DNA from: Cohnella lupini
GTDB lineage: Bacteria; Bacillota; Bacilli; Paenibacillales; Paenibacillaceae
NCBI RefSeq assembly: GCF_003386205.1
Contig: NZ_QRDY01000002.1
Coordinates: 372,001 to 436,000 of the forward strand
DNA length: 64,000 nucleotides
Direction of reading: 5' to 3'
In this document: positions 1 through 9,703 of the stretch, one piece after another
How the letters are laid out: every line of letters begins with the position of its first letter
Numbering within the stretch: position 1 is the first letter of the stretch
Made by a program: the position numbers and the translations under genes
Notes under the pieces: generated by a model
Told to the model about the DNA's origin: nothing
The model's input: only the letters and a program-made list of their open reading frames with translations
Database searches by the model: none

Positions 1-1
1 C

Positions 2-937
2 GGTCCGATCTTCGATAAGATCAAAACCGCCGAGCCGAGCATGGCTCCCTTGCAAGCGCGCGCGGACAGAAGCCCGCTCACGTTCATGATGCAGTATGGC
101 ATATTCGATATGCTCGGCGAAGGCCCCGGCGTTCTGAACCGCGACGGCAAATCGACGAAAGTCGTAAACTTGGCGGAGACGAGCGAATTAATGGAATACG
201 CGAAGCTGATGTACGAATGGAATCGCGCGGGTTATCTGAACGCCGACGCCACGACGTCGAAGGATAACGAGTACGATGCCGTTAAGGCCGGCAATGCGTT
301 CGCCTACGCGGAGTCGCTCAAGCCCGGCTTCGAAATTCAAGCCTCGCGGGATACGGGATATCCGATGGTAAGCGTCGAGCTGACGAAACCGTATACGACG
401 ACGGCCGATACGACGAGCGCGATGTTCGCGATTACCCGCAACGCCAAGCATCCCGAGAAAGCGATGATGTTCCTCGACCTTCTCTATACCGATCCGTATT
501 TGCTGAATTTGCTGGATTGGGGCGTAGAAGGCGTACATTACGTGAAGACGAAGGACAACGTCATTCAATACCCTCCCGGCGTAGACGCCAAGACGGTCGG
601 CTATAATTTGAACCAGCCGTGGATGTTCGGCAACCAGTTGAACTCCTATCTATGGGACAACGAGAATCCGGGATTGTGGGAAGAATATCGCCGCTTCAAC
701 GAGCAAGCGGACAAATCGAAAGCGCTCGGCTTCGTCTTTAATCCGGAACGGGTGAAGACGGAAATCGCGGCATCAATCCTGGTCGAGAAGGAAATGATGC
801 CGGCCTTGAATACGGGAGCGCAGGATCCGGAGAAAATCATGCCGATGTACTTGGAGAAGCTGAGAGCCGCCGGGGCGGATAAAGTCGTGGCGGAGAAGCA
901 ACGGCAGCTCGACGAGTGGTTGGTTAGCGGACGTTAA
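2..937 (+). CDS. Extracellular sugar-binding protein of an ABC transporter, 3' part
   Basis: The frame is open from the first bases of the window, so the N-terminus, including any lipoprotein signal, lies upstream. About 311 residues are visible. They match the C-terminal part of the large (500+ residue) binding lipoproteins that work with LplB/LplC-type permeases. The tail, with DPEKIMPMYLEKLRAAGADK and a final QLDEWL, closely resembles the end of the complete binding protein at 23992-25533 (DPEKVFPKYKDAVKKAG, QLDEWL), so the two are paralogues. The YesM-type kinase and YesN-type regulator genes that follow suggest the system senses or imports an oligosaccharide. The ligand is unknown. Confidence 0.85.
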   Translation, partial: GPIFDKIKTAEPSMAPLQARADRSPLTFMMQYGIFDMLGEGPGVLNRDGKSTKVVNLAETSELMEYAKLMYEWNRAGYLNADATTSKDNEYDAVKAGNAFAYAESLKPGFEIQASRDTGYPMVSVELTKPYTTTADTTSAMFAITRNAKHPEKAMMFLDLLYTDPYLLNLLDWGVEGVHYVKTKDNVIQYPPGVDAKTVGYNLNQPWMFGNQLNSYLWDNENPGLWEEYRRFNEQADKSKALGFVFNPERVKTEIAASILVEKEMMPALNTGAQDPEKIMPMYLEKLRAAGADKVVAEKQRQLDEWLVSGR

Positions 938-992
938 AGGGTTGGACTTGCGACTTTGGTTATGGACGCAGCAGGGAGGGAGGAATACGACG

Positions 993-2738
993 ATGAGACA
1001 AGCAACGATGCGTTCCAGGCTGATTATCGGGTTCGGTCTCGTCACGGTACCTCTGGTCATCGTGCTATTGTGGAACAACCTATACGCGACGAAGGTCGTC
1101 CATTCCCAAGTCGCTCAATCTAATAGAAACATGCTGACCATGTACATGAACGATATGGACCAGGTGCTAGGGGAAATCGAGAATTACTTGTACAAAACGG
1201 CGGAGCAGGATCAGAGCTTGATCTCGCTTAGCCAGTACGACAAGGAAAGCTGGGAGTACTATTTGTCCACGACGCAGGCGACGAACGATCTGAATTTGAA
1301 TATTAACTACTACGACGCGGCCGATGTGTTATTCGCATACGGTTCGAAATACGAGGAGCTGTTCGTGGCGCAGCAGCAGTCCGTTACTTATGAACGCAAG
1401 CAAATCATACAGCAGAAGCTTAAGGCCATTTTAACGGAAGAAAAGTCCGGCAACTCCTCGCGTTGGGAGCTAGTGGTGCAGAACGGAGAGTATGCCCTGC
1501 TGAGAATCGTGGATACGCATTACGATTCCTACATCGGAGCTTGGGTCGATCTCAACAGGCTAATGGAGCCGATGAGGCTGTTAAGTCAAGGAGGCAAGGG
1601 CGAAGCGCTGCTCGTATCCGGTCGGGGCCAACCTCTATCGACGATCGGAGCTCCCATCCGCCATGCGCTCCAATCGGTGGATTTAGGCGTTTACTTGGAC
1701 GACGGTAGCGCGGCTTACAATATCGTCAACCTGGATAAGCCCTACCTGCTCGTGGCCAAGAGTTCGAGGATGGCCGACATGGATCTCTTGCTTATGCTGC
1801 CCGAACGAACGCTTCTGGAGGGCTTGCCCTTTTTCCGAAACCTGACTTATCTCATTCCGATGCTCGCGGCGATCATGCTGGGTCTCTATTTATTTTTTCT
1901 GCAAAATTCGATCGTGAAGCCCATCCATCAATTCATTAAAGGGATGCGCAAAATCCGTTCCGGAGATCTCAGCGTCCGTATGGAGGACAATAAGCTGCAG
2001 GAGTTCATCACCCTGAAAGAGACGTTTAACGGGATGGCACAGCAGATCGAGCATCTCAAAATCGACATCTACGAGGAGCAGATTCGCACGCAGAAAGCCG
2101 AGCTCAAGCATTTGCAGGCTCAGATTCACCCTCATTTTTTCATGAATTCGTTGAATATCGTCTACCAACTGGCGCAAATGCGAGACTACGAGGTCATTCA
2201 GAATATGTCGCTGCATCTGGTGCGGTATTTCAGGTACACGACGCGCACTCAGCTATCTACGATAACCGTTAAGGAGGAAGTAGAGCATATCTATCATTAC
2301 CTATCGATTCAGAAGTATCGGTTTCCGGAGACGCTGGAGTTCGATTTCGAAGTGGATCCTTCCGTGGAGGGGGCGGGAATTCCCCCGCTCATTATTCAAC
2401 CGATCGTCGAGAACGCGATGGTGCACGGATTTTCCATTCGTACGGAAAGTCCGTTTCGGATTCGGGTGAAAATATCGCCGGTAGACGACGCGGAGGAGCG
2501 CGGCTTGCTCATCGAGGTGGAGGATAACGGGAAGGGAATCCCGGAGGAACAGGTCATAAGGCTTCAAGAGAAGGTTCACGAGTTGGAGCCTGGCGACGGG
2601 AGCCTGGGGCTGTGGAACGTAGTTCGCAGATGTCGCCTCTACTATAAAGCGCCGGTCAGAATGACGTTCGCGGATGCCGTGCCGCAAGGAACCTTAATCA
2701 TGCTGCGGTTACCGTTGCCGCGCAACAAAGCCGTATAA
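993..2738 (+). CDS. YesM-type sensor histidine kinase
   Basis: This is a membrane-bound two-component kinase of 581 residues. It has an N-terminal membrane segment (about 11-30), an extracytoplasmic sensor region (about 31-282), a second membrane segment (about 285-303), a HAMP-like linker and a His_kinase domain. The phospho-acceptor is His381 in QIHPHFFMNSLN. The ATPase N box reads IIQPIVENAMVHG and a GNGKGIP-like glycine box follows. The start was set at ATG 993 because a GGGAGGGAGG ribosome binding site precedes it; an in-frame TTG at 942 has no such site. The gene lies 13 bases before its response regulator. By analogy with YesMN pairs it should sense extracellular carbohydrate directly or through the binding protein. 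Confidence 0.9.
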   Translation: MRQATMRSRLIIGFGLVTVPLVIVLLWNNLYATKVVHSQVAQSNRNMLTMYMNDMDQVLGEIENYLYKTAEQDQSLISLSQYDKESWEYYLSTTQATNDLNLNINYYDAADVLFAYGSKYEELFVAQQQSVTYERKQIIQQKLKAILTEEKSGNSSRWELVVQNGEYALLRIVDTHYDSYIGAWVDLNRLMEPMRLLSQGGKGEALLVSGRGQPLSTIGAPIRHALQSVDLGVYLDDGSAAYNIVNLDKPYLLVAKSSRMADMDLLLMLPERTLLEGLPFFRNLTYLIPMLAAIMLGLYLFFLQNSIVKPIHQFIKGMRKIRSGDLSVRMEDNKLQEFITLKETFNGMAQQIEHLKIDIYEEQIRTQKAELKHLQAQIHPHFFMNSLNIVYQLAQMRDYEVIQNMSLHLVRYFRYTTRTQLSTITVKEEVEHIYHYLSIQKYRFPETLEFDFEVDPSVEGAGIPPLIIQPIVENAMVHGFSIRTESPFRIRVKISPVDDAEERGLLIEVEDNGKGIPEEQVIRLQEKVHELEPGDGSLGLWNVVRRCRLYYKAPVRMTFADAVPQGTLIMLRLPLPRNKAV

Positions 2739-2751
2739 AGGGGGGCTTAGA

Positions 2752-4371
2752 ATGATAAGAGTGCTCATAGTCGACGATGAAATCTATGCGGTCAAGGGAC
2801 TGCGCTCCGGGGTCAGGTGGGAGAAAATCGGGGTCGACGAGGTCTATGAAGCCTATCATGCTCCGATGGCCCAGCAGGTATTGCTAGAACAACCGATCGA
2901 CATCGTGATCTGCGATATCGAGATGCCGGAGACGAGCGGACTCGAGCTTATGGAATGGGTAAAGGAACGTGGGCTGCAACTCGAGACGGTCGTGCTAACC
3001 TGCCATTCCGAGTTCGCTTACGCTCAGAAAGCCATGCATCTCGGCGGGTTCGAATATTTATTGAAGCCCGTCGTTTATACGGAACTGGAGAACGTTCTGC
3101 TGAACGCGATTTCGAGAGTAACGGAGAAAAGGCGCATTAGCGAGACGGACGACCAATACGGCAAGATCGTCGAGCTGTGGAACAGCCGCAAGCCGATGCT
3201 CATCGAGAGATTCTGGCAGGATCTGCTGGAGCGCAGAATTTCGATGGACCGCGAGTCCATTGCGAGATCGCTAGCGGCGTACGATATGGCACTCGGCGCG
3301 GTGGAAAAGCTGCGACTGATTTTGATTAGCGTCGAGAGCTGGGAGAAACCTCTTAACGAGCGCGACGAGTTGATCATGGAATTCGCCCTGCGCAAGGCTG
3401 CCGAAGAAGTGTTGCTGCTCGGCATTCCCGGTAACGTGATACAAGATCATCGGGGCAACATTCTTGTCGTGCTGCACCAAGGAGAGACGGAGGCGACGAG
3501 GGAAGAACTCGAAGCCCGCTGCCGCGAATATCGGGATGCTTGCAACAGCTATTTCTATTGCAGGCTTTCCTGTTATATCGGGGATACGACGCCCGTTACT
3601 GACGTGCTGAATAGCTACCTGGCGTTGCTGAACAAGGAATATCGCAACGTCAACATGGCCAACGGAATTATCTGGAGCGGAGATGCGACGGGAATTTCGG
3701 GCGGAGAAGCCGCTCCGCATGCTCACGTCATGACGAGTTCCATGCTGGATTGGGCGGATTTGCTGGAACAAGGTCTTTTGCGCGAATTGGATACGAAGCT
3801 GGAGGATTGGATCGAACAGCTCGACACCGGTACGGTAACGGTCGAAACGCTAACGGCTTCTTATCACGCGCTGCTGCAAGTCGTTTATTACGCTATGCAC
3901 CGTAAAGGACTTCAAGCGCAGCAGCTCTACGAGGAGCGTTCCTGTCCCGGCTTGGAGACGGCGACCCGATCGGTCGTCCATTTTAAAACATGGGTTCGTT
4001 GCATCGCCGCATCCGCGGGTAGCTTGTTCTTAAGGCCGCTCGCCATTAGCCCGGTCGTGCAGAAGGTGAAGGCTCATATCGCGGGTAATCTGCACGAAGA
4101 ATTGACGCGCGAGCAACTGGCGGCGACCGCCTTCGTAAACCCGGCGTACTTGTCCAGGCTATTCCGCAAGGAGACGGGAATGGTGCTGACCGATTACATC
4201 CTGCAGGAGAAAATGCGCAAAGCGGCCGAGCTGCTTACGACGACGGACCGCAGTATCAGCGACATCGCGGACGGCTTAAACTACGGTAATTTCTCGTATT
4301 TTGCAAGGTTATTTCGCAAGGTGCACGGAGTGACGCCGCATGATTATCGCAAACCTTACCGCAAGGTTTAA
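2752..4371 (+). CDS. YesN-type response regulator with AraC output domain
   Basis: This 539-residue regulator has an N-terminal receiver domain with Asp8/Asp9, phospho-acceptor Asp55 in ICDIEMPE and Lys105 in YLLKPV. A long central region (about 130-430) has no recognised motif. The C-terminal 105 residues are an AraC/XylS double helix-turn-helix, with PAYLSRLFRKETG in the first and YFARLFRKVHGVTPHDYR in the second. The start ATG follows AAAGGGGGGC. It is the cognate partner of the kinase just upstream. It probably activates the sugar-transport genes that lie outside the left edge of the window. Confidence 0.92.
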   Translation: MIRVLIVDDEIYAVKGLRSGVRWEKIGVDEVYEAYHAPMAQQVLLEQPIDIVICDIEMPETSGLELMEWVKERGLQLETVVLTCHSEFAYAQKAMHLGGFEYLLKPVVYTELENVLLNAISRVTEKRRISETDDQYGKIVELWNSRKPMLIERFWQDLLERRISMDRESIARSLAAYDMALGAVEKLRLILISVESWEKPLNERDELIMEFALRKAAEEVLLLGIPGNVIQDHRGNILVVLHQGETEATREELEARCREYRDACNSYFYCRLSCYIGDTTPVTDVLNSYLALLNKEYRNVNMANGIIWSGDATGISGGEAAPHAHVMTSSMLDWADLLEQGLLRELDTKLEDWIEQLDTGTVTVETLTASYHALLQVVYYAMHRKGLQAQQLYEERSCPGLETATRSVVHFKTWVRCIAASAGSLFLRPLAISPVVQKVKAHIAGNLHEELTREQLAATAFVNPAYLSRLFRKETGMVLTDYILQEKMRKAAELLTTTDRSISDIADGLNYGNFSYFARLFRKVHGVTPHDYRKPYRKV

Positions 4372-4428
4372 ACAGAGCTTCCTTCTGCGTTAGAGCGATG
4401 GGATCTTGTTCGGACATGGTGTATTAAA

Positions 4429-4465
4429 AGGCCGAGCGTATCATGCGATACGCTCGGCCATTTTG
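4429..4465. terminator. Bidirectional hairpin terminator
   Basis: A perfect GC-rich stem (GGCCGAGCGTATC / GATACGCTCGGCC, four-base loop) has A's on its left and T's on its right. It sits between the convergent response regulator and epoxide hydrolase genes and can serve both strands. Confidence 0.9.
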
Positions 4466-4475
4466 AGACTTCTCT

Positions 4476-5642
4476 TTATTTGAACCGACGGAAGAAGGTT
4501 TGCAGGTCCGAGGCCACAAGATCCGGTTCGTCCATGGCGGCGAAATGAGTGCCGCGTTCGAATTCCGACCAATGCGCGATATTGGTGTTATCGCGTTGAG
4601 CAAATCGCTTCATGGACTTGAAGTCATTCCCGAACACGGCGACCCCTGTCGGAGTCGCGTTCGGTCCTTGCTCCGTCTGTTCGCTATGCGCGTTTTCATA
4701 ATACAAGCGAGTAGAGGATTCCACCGTATTGGTTAGCCAATACAGCGTTACGTTCGTCAGAAACGCGTCGCGGTTAATAAAGTCCACATGATCGCCGAAC
4801 CCGTTGAACAGATCAGCGACCCAAGCGAGCTGACCGACCGGAGAGTCGGTTAATCCGTAAGAGAGCGTTAACGGCCGGGTTTGCTGTATGGCATTAAAGC
4901 CTGCCCGTTCATGGAAGTTGGCAAGAAATCGCAGGCGGGCCTGATCGTTCTCGGACAGATCTGCCATCTCCGCCGGATCGCCGGAAGGGAACGAGAATAA
5001 TTGCAGGACATGGATGCCGATTAGCCCTGCTGGTTTCTGAATGCCCATTTCACGGGAAACAAGCGCGCCGACGTCGCTGCCATGAGCGCCGTATTTCTCG
5101 TAGCCCAAACGATTCATCAATTCAGCCCAGGCTTTAGCGATACGAGAGATATTCCAATCAGCATCGAGGGTTGAGCCGGAAAAGCCGAAACCGGGCACGG
5201 AAGGAATGACCAGATGAAAGGCGTTCGCCGGATCGCCGCCATGAGCCCGGGGGTCGGTCAATGGTCCGATTAAGTCTAGAAACTCTACAATGGAGCTTGG
5301 CCATGCGTGCGTGAGTATGAGCGGAAGCGCGTCGGGCTCGGGAGAACGGACATGCAGGAAGTGTACTTGCGCCCCGTCTATGGTAGTGACGAACTGCGGA
5401 AATTCATTCAGGCGTGCTTCATGCTTGCGCCAGTCATATTCATTTTGCCAATAGGAAACCAGCTCTTTCACATACGGTAGAGACACGCCGTATTTCCAGC
5501 CGGTTTCGGATAACGCATCGGGCCAGCGAGTATGCGCCAAGCGATATTGCAAGTCATCCAAGTCGGACTGTGCAATTGCGATACGAAAAGGTAAGATCTC
5601 GGAGATTGCTTCATCGTTTAATTTTTGTGCAGAGATTGTCAT
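4476..5642 (-). CDS. Epoxide hydrolase (EHN family, alpha/beta hydrolase)
   Basis: At 388 residues this has the usual length of EHN-type epoxide hydrolases. These add water to epoxides to give diols through an Asp-ester intermediate. The N-terminal EHN region (about 15-125) contains DLDDLQYRLAHTRWPD. The oxyanion motif is THAWPSS (111-117), the nucleophile is probably Asp190 in GAHGSDVG, and a C-terminal GTHFAAMDEP supplies the catalytic His. There is no signal peptide, so the enzyme should be cytoplasmic. The start ATG lies downstream of GAGGAGGCAA on the minus strand. The natural substrate cannot be inferred from the neighbours. Confidence 0.88.
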   Translation of the reverse strand: MTISAQKLNDEAISEILPFRIAIAQSDLDDLQYRLAHTRWPDALSETGWKYGVSLPYVKELVSYWQNEYDWRKHEARLNEFPQFVTTIDGAQVHFLHVRSPEPDALPLILTHAWPSSIVEFLDLIGPLTDPRAHGGDPANAFHLVIPSVPGFGFSGSTLDADWNISRIAKAWAELMNRLGYEKYGAHGSDVGALVSREMGIQKPAGLIGIHVLQLFSFPSGDPAEMADLSENDQARLRFLANFHERAGFNAIQQTRPLTLSYGLTDSPVGQLAWVADLFNGFGDHVDFINRDAFLTNVTLYWLTNTVESSTRLYYENAHSEQTEQGPNATPTGVAVFGNDFKSMKRFAQRDNTNIAHWSEFERGTHFAAMDEPDLVASDLQTFFRRFK

Positions 5643-5738
5643 TATTATTGCCTCCTCGAAATGTGGGTGTTTTTTCCTTCGTATACTTCTTAATTTAGAG
5701 CATGAACCTTGACAGCATATTGTCAGGGTTGGAAGTGC

Positions 5739-6538
5739 TCATAGAATTTCTAATTCCTCCAGACAATCCAGCGTTATCGTCTTGGCGGTCGAGCCGCTAC
5801 CGTCCACGTTGGTGGCGAATACCCATTCCGTTTTATCCGTTTCCACGTAGCCCACATACCATCCGAGACCAAGGTCGGATAGTCTTGTCCCTGTTTTGCC
5901 ATGAATCGTATAGTCATCCTGTTCGTTATCGATCATCATGCGTTTAACTGTTTTCATCGTTTGCTCATGGAACGGTAAAGTTTCTTCTACGAGATTCTCC
6001 ATGAACGAGGCTTGCTCTTGCGCCGAGATGTTCAGGCTGCTGTTCAACCAGAATCGGTCGATTCCGCCGCTGATGTCTTGATTACCATACTGGATTCGAT
6101 TCAGGTTGCTTTGCATTCGATCAGGACCGATATCCCGAGCTAGCGCTTGATAATACCAGATGGCGGATTCTCTCATTGCTGAGGCTAGCGTATGGTCTGA
6201 TTCCAGACTTCGAATTCCCGAATGACTCCGTCCCAACGTTTGACTTCGTACTCGTCCTCCACCGCATGTTCTTCCAAGCCTATTAATGCATTGGGGACTT
6301 TAAACGAAGATTCCGGCGTGAAGCGCTGGTTGCTCCTCTGAAGGTTATAGGCGTAAGTCTTATTCGTCCTCAGGTTCTTGATAACGGTGGTGCCCGGAAC
6401 TCCATGGAATATTTCTTCCGCATGAAGCTCTTTGACTCGGGATGCAGCGATTACGTTTGTCTCTAGGTTACCTAGGGAGCATGTAATGGTAAGCAGCATG
6501 GCAATGAACAGCAGAACGACTTTCGTGACTTTCTTCAT
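5739..6538 (-). pseudogene. Class D beta-lactamase, frameshifted
   Basis: Two overlapping frames together encode one class D (OXA/BPU-like) beta-lactamase. The first (start 6538, ribosome binding site AAGGAGG) has a signal-peptide-like N-terminus and the active-site SxxK as SSFK (Ser77, Lys80), followed by LIGLEEHAVEDE and KRWDG. The second carries SAIWYYQALAR, the YGN box in IQYGNQD, and the KTG box in HGKTGTR. Continuity breaks near 6196-6199, where the minus strand reads AATCAGACCATACG. Adding one G (CAG-GAC) restores N-Q-D-H-T-L, as expected for the family. All catalytic boxes are otherwise intact, so this is either a recent one-base loss or a sequencing error. Confidence 0.85.
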
Positions 6539-6689
6539 CTTGCATTCCTCCTTCATCGTCAGCATAATTGTCCAAAGACTCGTGTGATTGAGTCTCGTCC
6601 CGTTGAGTATAAGCGCATTCGATCGAATTCTATAGGGCGTTAATCTTGAATTGTACCCATACAGTTCGGAAGGAAAGGGGTTAATCGGA

Positions 6690-8075
6690 ATGATGATTTA
6701 TGAAGAAATCGTGGATGAGATAATGAAGCGAATAGAGGATGGATCATTAAAACCCGGGAACAAATTGCCTTCTATTCGTGCTCTGTCCCAGGATTTCGCT
6801 TGCAGCAAGAACACGGCGATTAAGGCTTATATCGAATTAGAGAAGAGGCATATCATCTATTCCGTGCCTCAGAGCGGTTATTATGTCGTGGAAGGATACC
6901 GAAGAAGGGAACAAACGGAAGAAACGGACGCTACTATTGATTTTCTATCAGCTGGTCCGGATCGACATGCGATGCCCTATCTCGACTTCCAGCATTGCAT
7001 CAATCAGGCTATAGAACGATACAAAGAAGAGATGTTCACGTATTCTGACATTCAAGGGCTACAGTCGTTACGATTTCAGCTGGCACGTCATTTGCAAGAC
7101 CTCCAGGTATTCACGGTGCCTGAGAGAATCTATGTCGTATCCGGTTCGCAGCAAGCTTTGCATCTGCTCGTATCCCTGCCTTTTCCCAATGGCAAGCAAA
7201 ATATTTGTCTTGAACAGCCCACGCACGCCGGGTTCATTGAATCCATTCGGCATTATGGCAAGGAATCATACGGAATAGAGGTGGGGAGAGAAGGGATCGA
7301 TCTGAAGCGGTTGGAACAGCTGTTCAAGCATCATGACATTAAGCTGTTTTACATGGTCTCCCGGTTTCACAACCCGACCGGTTACAGTCATACGAATGAG
7401 TCGAGGAAAAGGATTGTTGAACTAGCTCAACAATATGATGTGTATATCATCGAAGATGATTATATGGGAGACCTCGACTCGAACCCTAAGAATGACCCGA
7501 TGTTCGCTTACGATCCTTCAGGTAGAGTTATCTATGTGAAAAGCTTCTCGAAAGTCATGCTCCCCGGCCTCCGGCTAGGCTTAGCGGTAATCCCCGACGA
7601 ATTGCGCGAAGCGTTCCTGCGGGCCAAGTTCGCCGCGGACGTTCATACTCCGATGCTAACGCAAGGCGCGCTCGAGATTTACCTTCAAAGCGGCATGTTC
7701 AACGCGCATATCGATCGGATGAGAAAGCTGTATAGCAGGAAGGCGACCCTCCTGCAGCGAGCTTTCCAAGATTGGTTGCCTGCAGAGGCCAGCTACTCGG
7801 GTTCTTTATCCGGGTTCTATTCGACCATCGAATTGCCTGTACCTATTAAGGCGAAGCAGATGGCGCAATATCTTGAGAATCAGCATGTGTTAGTAGATCA
7901 AGCGGAGCGAATGTTCCTCCCTGACTTCGCCAAGGATAACGTGGTCCGTCTCAGTATCTCTCAAGTGGAAGAGGACTTGATCGAGAAAGGGATTCAAATG
8001 ATTGCTAAGGGAATAACCGAGTTGATAAACAGACGGATTGAAGTGAGGTTCGCAAGTCAATCATCAGCACAATGA
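6690..8075 (+). CDS. MocR/GabR-type regulator (GntR DNA-binding plus aminotransferase domain)
   Basis: This 461-residue regulator starts with a GntR winged helix (about 1-70, with SIRALSQDFACSKNTAIKAY) and continues as a fold-type I aminotransferase domain. PLP-site features are HNPTG (227-231), the DDYMGDL region and the probable Schiff-base Lys288 in VKSFSK. MocR proteins use PLP or an amino-metabolite as effector and usually control PLP or amino-acid-related genes. ATG 6690 was chosen because AGGAAAGGGG lies just upstream; an in-frame TTG at 6651 lacks a good site. It diverges from the beta-lactamase pseudogene, and no PLP biosynthesis gene is nearby, so the target is unknown. Confidence 0.9.
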   Translation: MMIYEEIVDEIMKRIEDGSLKPGNKLPSIRALSQDFACSKNTAIKAYIELEKRHIIYSVPQSGYYVVEGYRRREQTEETDATIDFLSAGPDRHAMPYLDFQHCINQAIERYKEEMFTYSDIQGLQSLRFQLARHLQDLQVFTVPERIYVVSGSQQALHLLVSLPFPNGKQNICLEQPTHAGFIESIRHYGKESYGIEVGREGIDLKRLEQLFKHHDIKLFYMVSRFHNPTGYSHTNESRKRIVELAQQYDVYIIEDDYMGDLDSNPKNDPMFAYDPSGRVIYVKSFSKVMLPGLRLGLAVIPDELREAFLRAKFAADVHTPMLTQGALEIYLQSGMFNAHIDRMRKLYSRKATLLQRAFQDWLPAEASYSGSLSGFYSTIELPVPIKAKQMAQYLENQHVLVDQAERMFLPDFAKDNVVRLSISQVEEDLIEKGIQMIAKGITELINRRIEVRFASQSSAQ

Positions 8076-8182
8076 TGCGAGGACGAAGTTGTCCAGGATT
8101 TCAGCGTATAATTTCCAATTCATAGTAACAAAACCCTTCGAATAGCGTTAAATCTTATAAGCACATCGAAGGGGGATGCAGC

Positions 8183-9037
8183 ATGAAAATTACGGTATAC
8201 GTGGCCGTGTTAGCGCTGGTCATAGCGAGCTGGATCGGCAATATAGCTTATAGCCGCGGATCTCAGCTGCCCGAGGGGCAATTCCTCAGCCATTATATCG
8301 AGACCGACTATGCTCCTAGCGCCGTTTTCGATCTACTGTACGTGGACAATAATAAAGACAAGCGGAAGCTGATCGGCATCCGTATCAAGGAGCTGTCCGC
8401 GTTTAGGTTTTACCCCATAGCAGCCCATCAGGAAATGAGATTACAATCGATTTATGTGATAAGAGGTTACTTTGAGGAAGAAGCGGTCGAACCGCGGACT
8501 ACAGCGATGGAGCCACTAATATTGCATTCGATTACAGCGTTATATAATGACGGTACCGAACGCGAAGAAGAAGTCGGCGAGATAATCGTGTACCGCAATG
8601 TTTGGCCGATGTCGGAAAAGGAAAGGCCGTTTTTATTCAGTTCCGGTGGAAGCAGTTCCGATAACAGTGGGTATGGAACTATTCGAATCGATAAGCCGAT
8701 TAAACTTACGAGCGTGAACTCGCGATTGTTGGATAGGTTGGGAGATCGATTTCAATTCGATGTGAAGCTGGCTTCGAACCGTGGAACTCCTCAGGAAATA
8801 CCCCTCACGTTACCGGCGGAGTTGAAGCAGGGAGAATCTCTTTCGGTGAATTATCGGTTCATGATTCCGGATGAAAACAAAATCGAAATGACGGCTTATC
8901 GGGTGATGCTTAGAGAAGAATTTCAAGAATCGGACGGGCGACGAACCAACCATGTGCTGTTCGCGGATTACACGCCTTATCCGACGGAAGCCGATATGCG
9001 TTCCTTTGTTAGGGAGACAAGGAGGCAGGCGGAATGA
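8183..9037 (+). CDS. Unknown protein with N-terminal membrane anchor
   Basis: This 284-residue protein has one N-terminal hydrophobic segment (about 3-22), either an uncleaved anchor or a signal peptide, and an extracytoplasmic remainder rich in beta-prone sequence. I do not recognise a family. The start ATG follows GAAGGGGGATGCAGC. The gene overlaps the next membrane-protein gene by four bases (ATGA), which indicates translational coupling and a joint function. Confidence 0.75.
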   Translation: MKITVYVAVLALVIASWIGNIAYSRGSQLPEGQFLSHYIETDYAPSAVFDLLYVDNNKDKRKLIGIRIKELSAFRFYPIAAHQEMRLQSIYVIRGYFEEEAVEPRTTAMEPLILHSITALYNDGTEREEEVGEIIVYRNVWPMSEKERPFLFSSGGSSSDNSGYGTIRIDKPIKLTSVNSRLLDRLGDRFQFDVKLASNRGTPQEIPLTLPAELKQGESLSVNYRFMIPDENKIEMTAYRVMLREEFQESDGRRTNHVLFADYTPYPTEADMRSFVRETRRQAE

Positions 9038-9645
9038 AGAGGGCTTATATCCGGATTTCGTGGGGACTCGTGCTGGCACTGTTCGACTTTCGAATTCAGA
9101 GTATCGATCTTCTTCCCGATGGTATAGGTTATTTACTCATTATGCTTGGACTTACGACATTGAAGTCGGCAAGAAGCGATTTCAGAATCGCGTGGGGGGC
9201 AACGGTAATGCTGCTCGTATTGTCGATTGCAAGACTCGGCGGAATGCAGGCGGAAATCTCTCTTACGGATAACGGGATTCCCACTGTGGACTCTTTGTCA
9301 ATAGTCGCTGCGACTATCGTAATCGATCTTGCGATGCTATACGGCATTTGCGGAGTGATAAGAGCGAACGCGCAGGCTAGAGGAAGAATCCGGCTTGCGA
9401 ATGCCGCGAGGAATACATGGCACGCGAATTTCGCTTTCGGAGCGGGGGTATCCTTCCTATTGCCCTTTCAACTTAGCCATCTTATCGAAGAGGGGAAAGC
9501 GCTCACTATAATGGTGATGCTCGGTTATCTCTTTTCAAGTTTTTGGGTTATTTTACTGGCAAGGCGCGCTTCTCGAGAGCTGCCTGGTCAACACGGGAGC
9601 GATCCAGACGGGAACTTGGGACGGAAGATGGATATTATCGCATAA
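9034..9645 (+). CDS. Unknown polytopic membrane protein
   Basis: This 203-residue protein has about five or six hydrophobic segments (roughly 8-22, 28-42, 50-66, 88-108, 128-150, 155-175). The early DLLPDGIGYLLIMLGL stretch is a loop and helix I associate with uncharacterised Firmicutes membrane proteins, but I cannot name the family. The ATG overlaps the stop of the preceding gene, so the two form a coupled pair. No catalytic motif was noticed. Confidence 0.75.
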   Translation: MKRAYIRISWGLVLALFDFRIQSIDLLPDGIGYLLIMLGLTTLKSARSDFRIAWGATVMLLVLSIARLGGMQAEISLTDNGIPTVDSLSIVAATIVIDLAMLYGICGVIRANAQARGRIRLANAARNTWHANFAFGAGVSFLLPFQLSHLIEEGKALTIMVMLGYLFSSFWVILLARRASRELPGQHGSDPDGNLGRKMDIIA

Positions 9646-9703
9646 CTTAAAAGCTTGCATGCGACAAGCGGTAGTCGTGTTATTCTTCTAGGGAAGGGAC
9701 GAG

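Noticed and set aside
942..992. Longer start of the YesM-type kinase (TTG 942)
   Set aside because: No ribosome binding site. ATG 993 has GGGAGGGAGG directly upstream and the membrane helix begins soon after it.
8120..8173. Operator formed by CCCTTCGA and TCGAAGGG before the 8183 gene
   Set aside because: The arms are 8 bases and 24 bases apart, and one overlaps the ribosome binding site; this could be chance.
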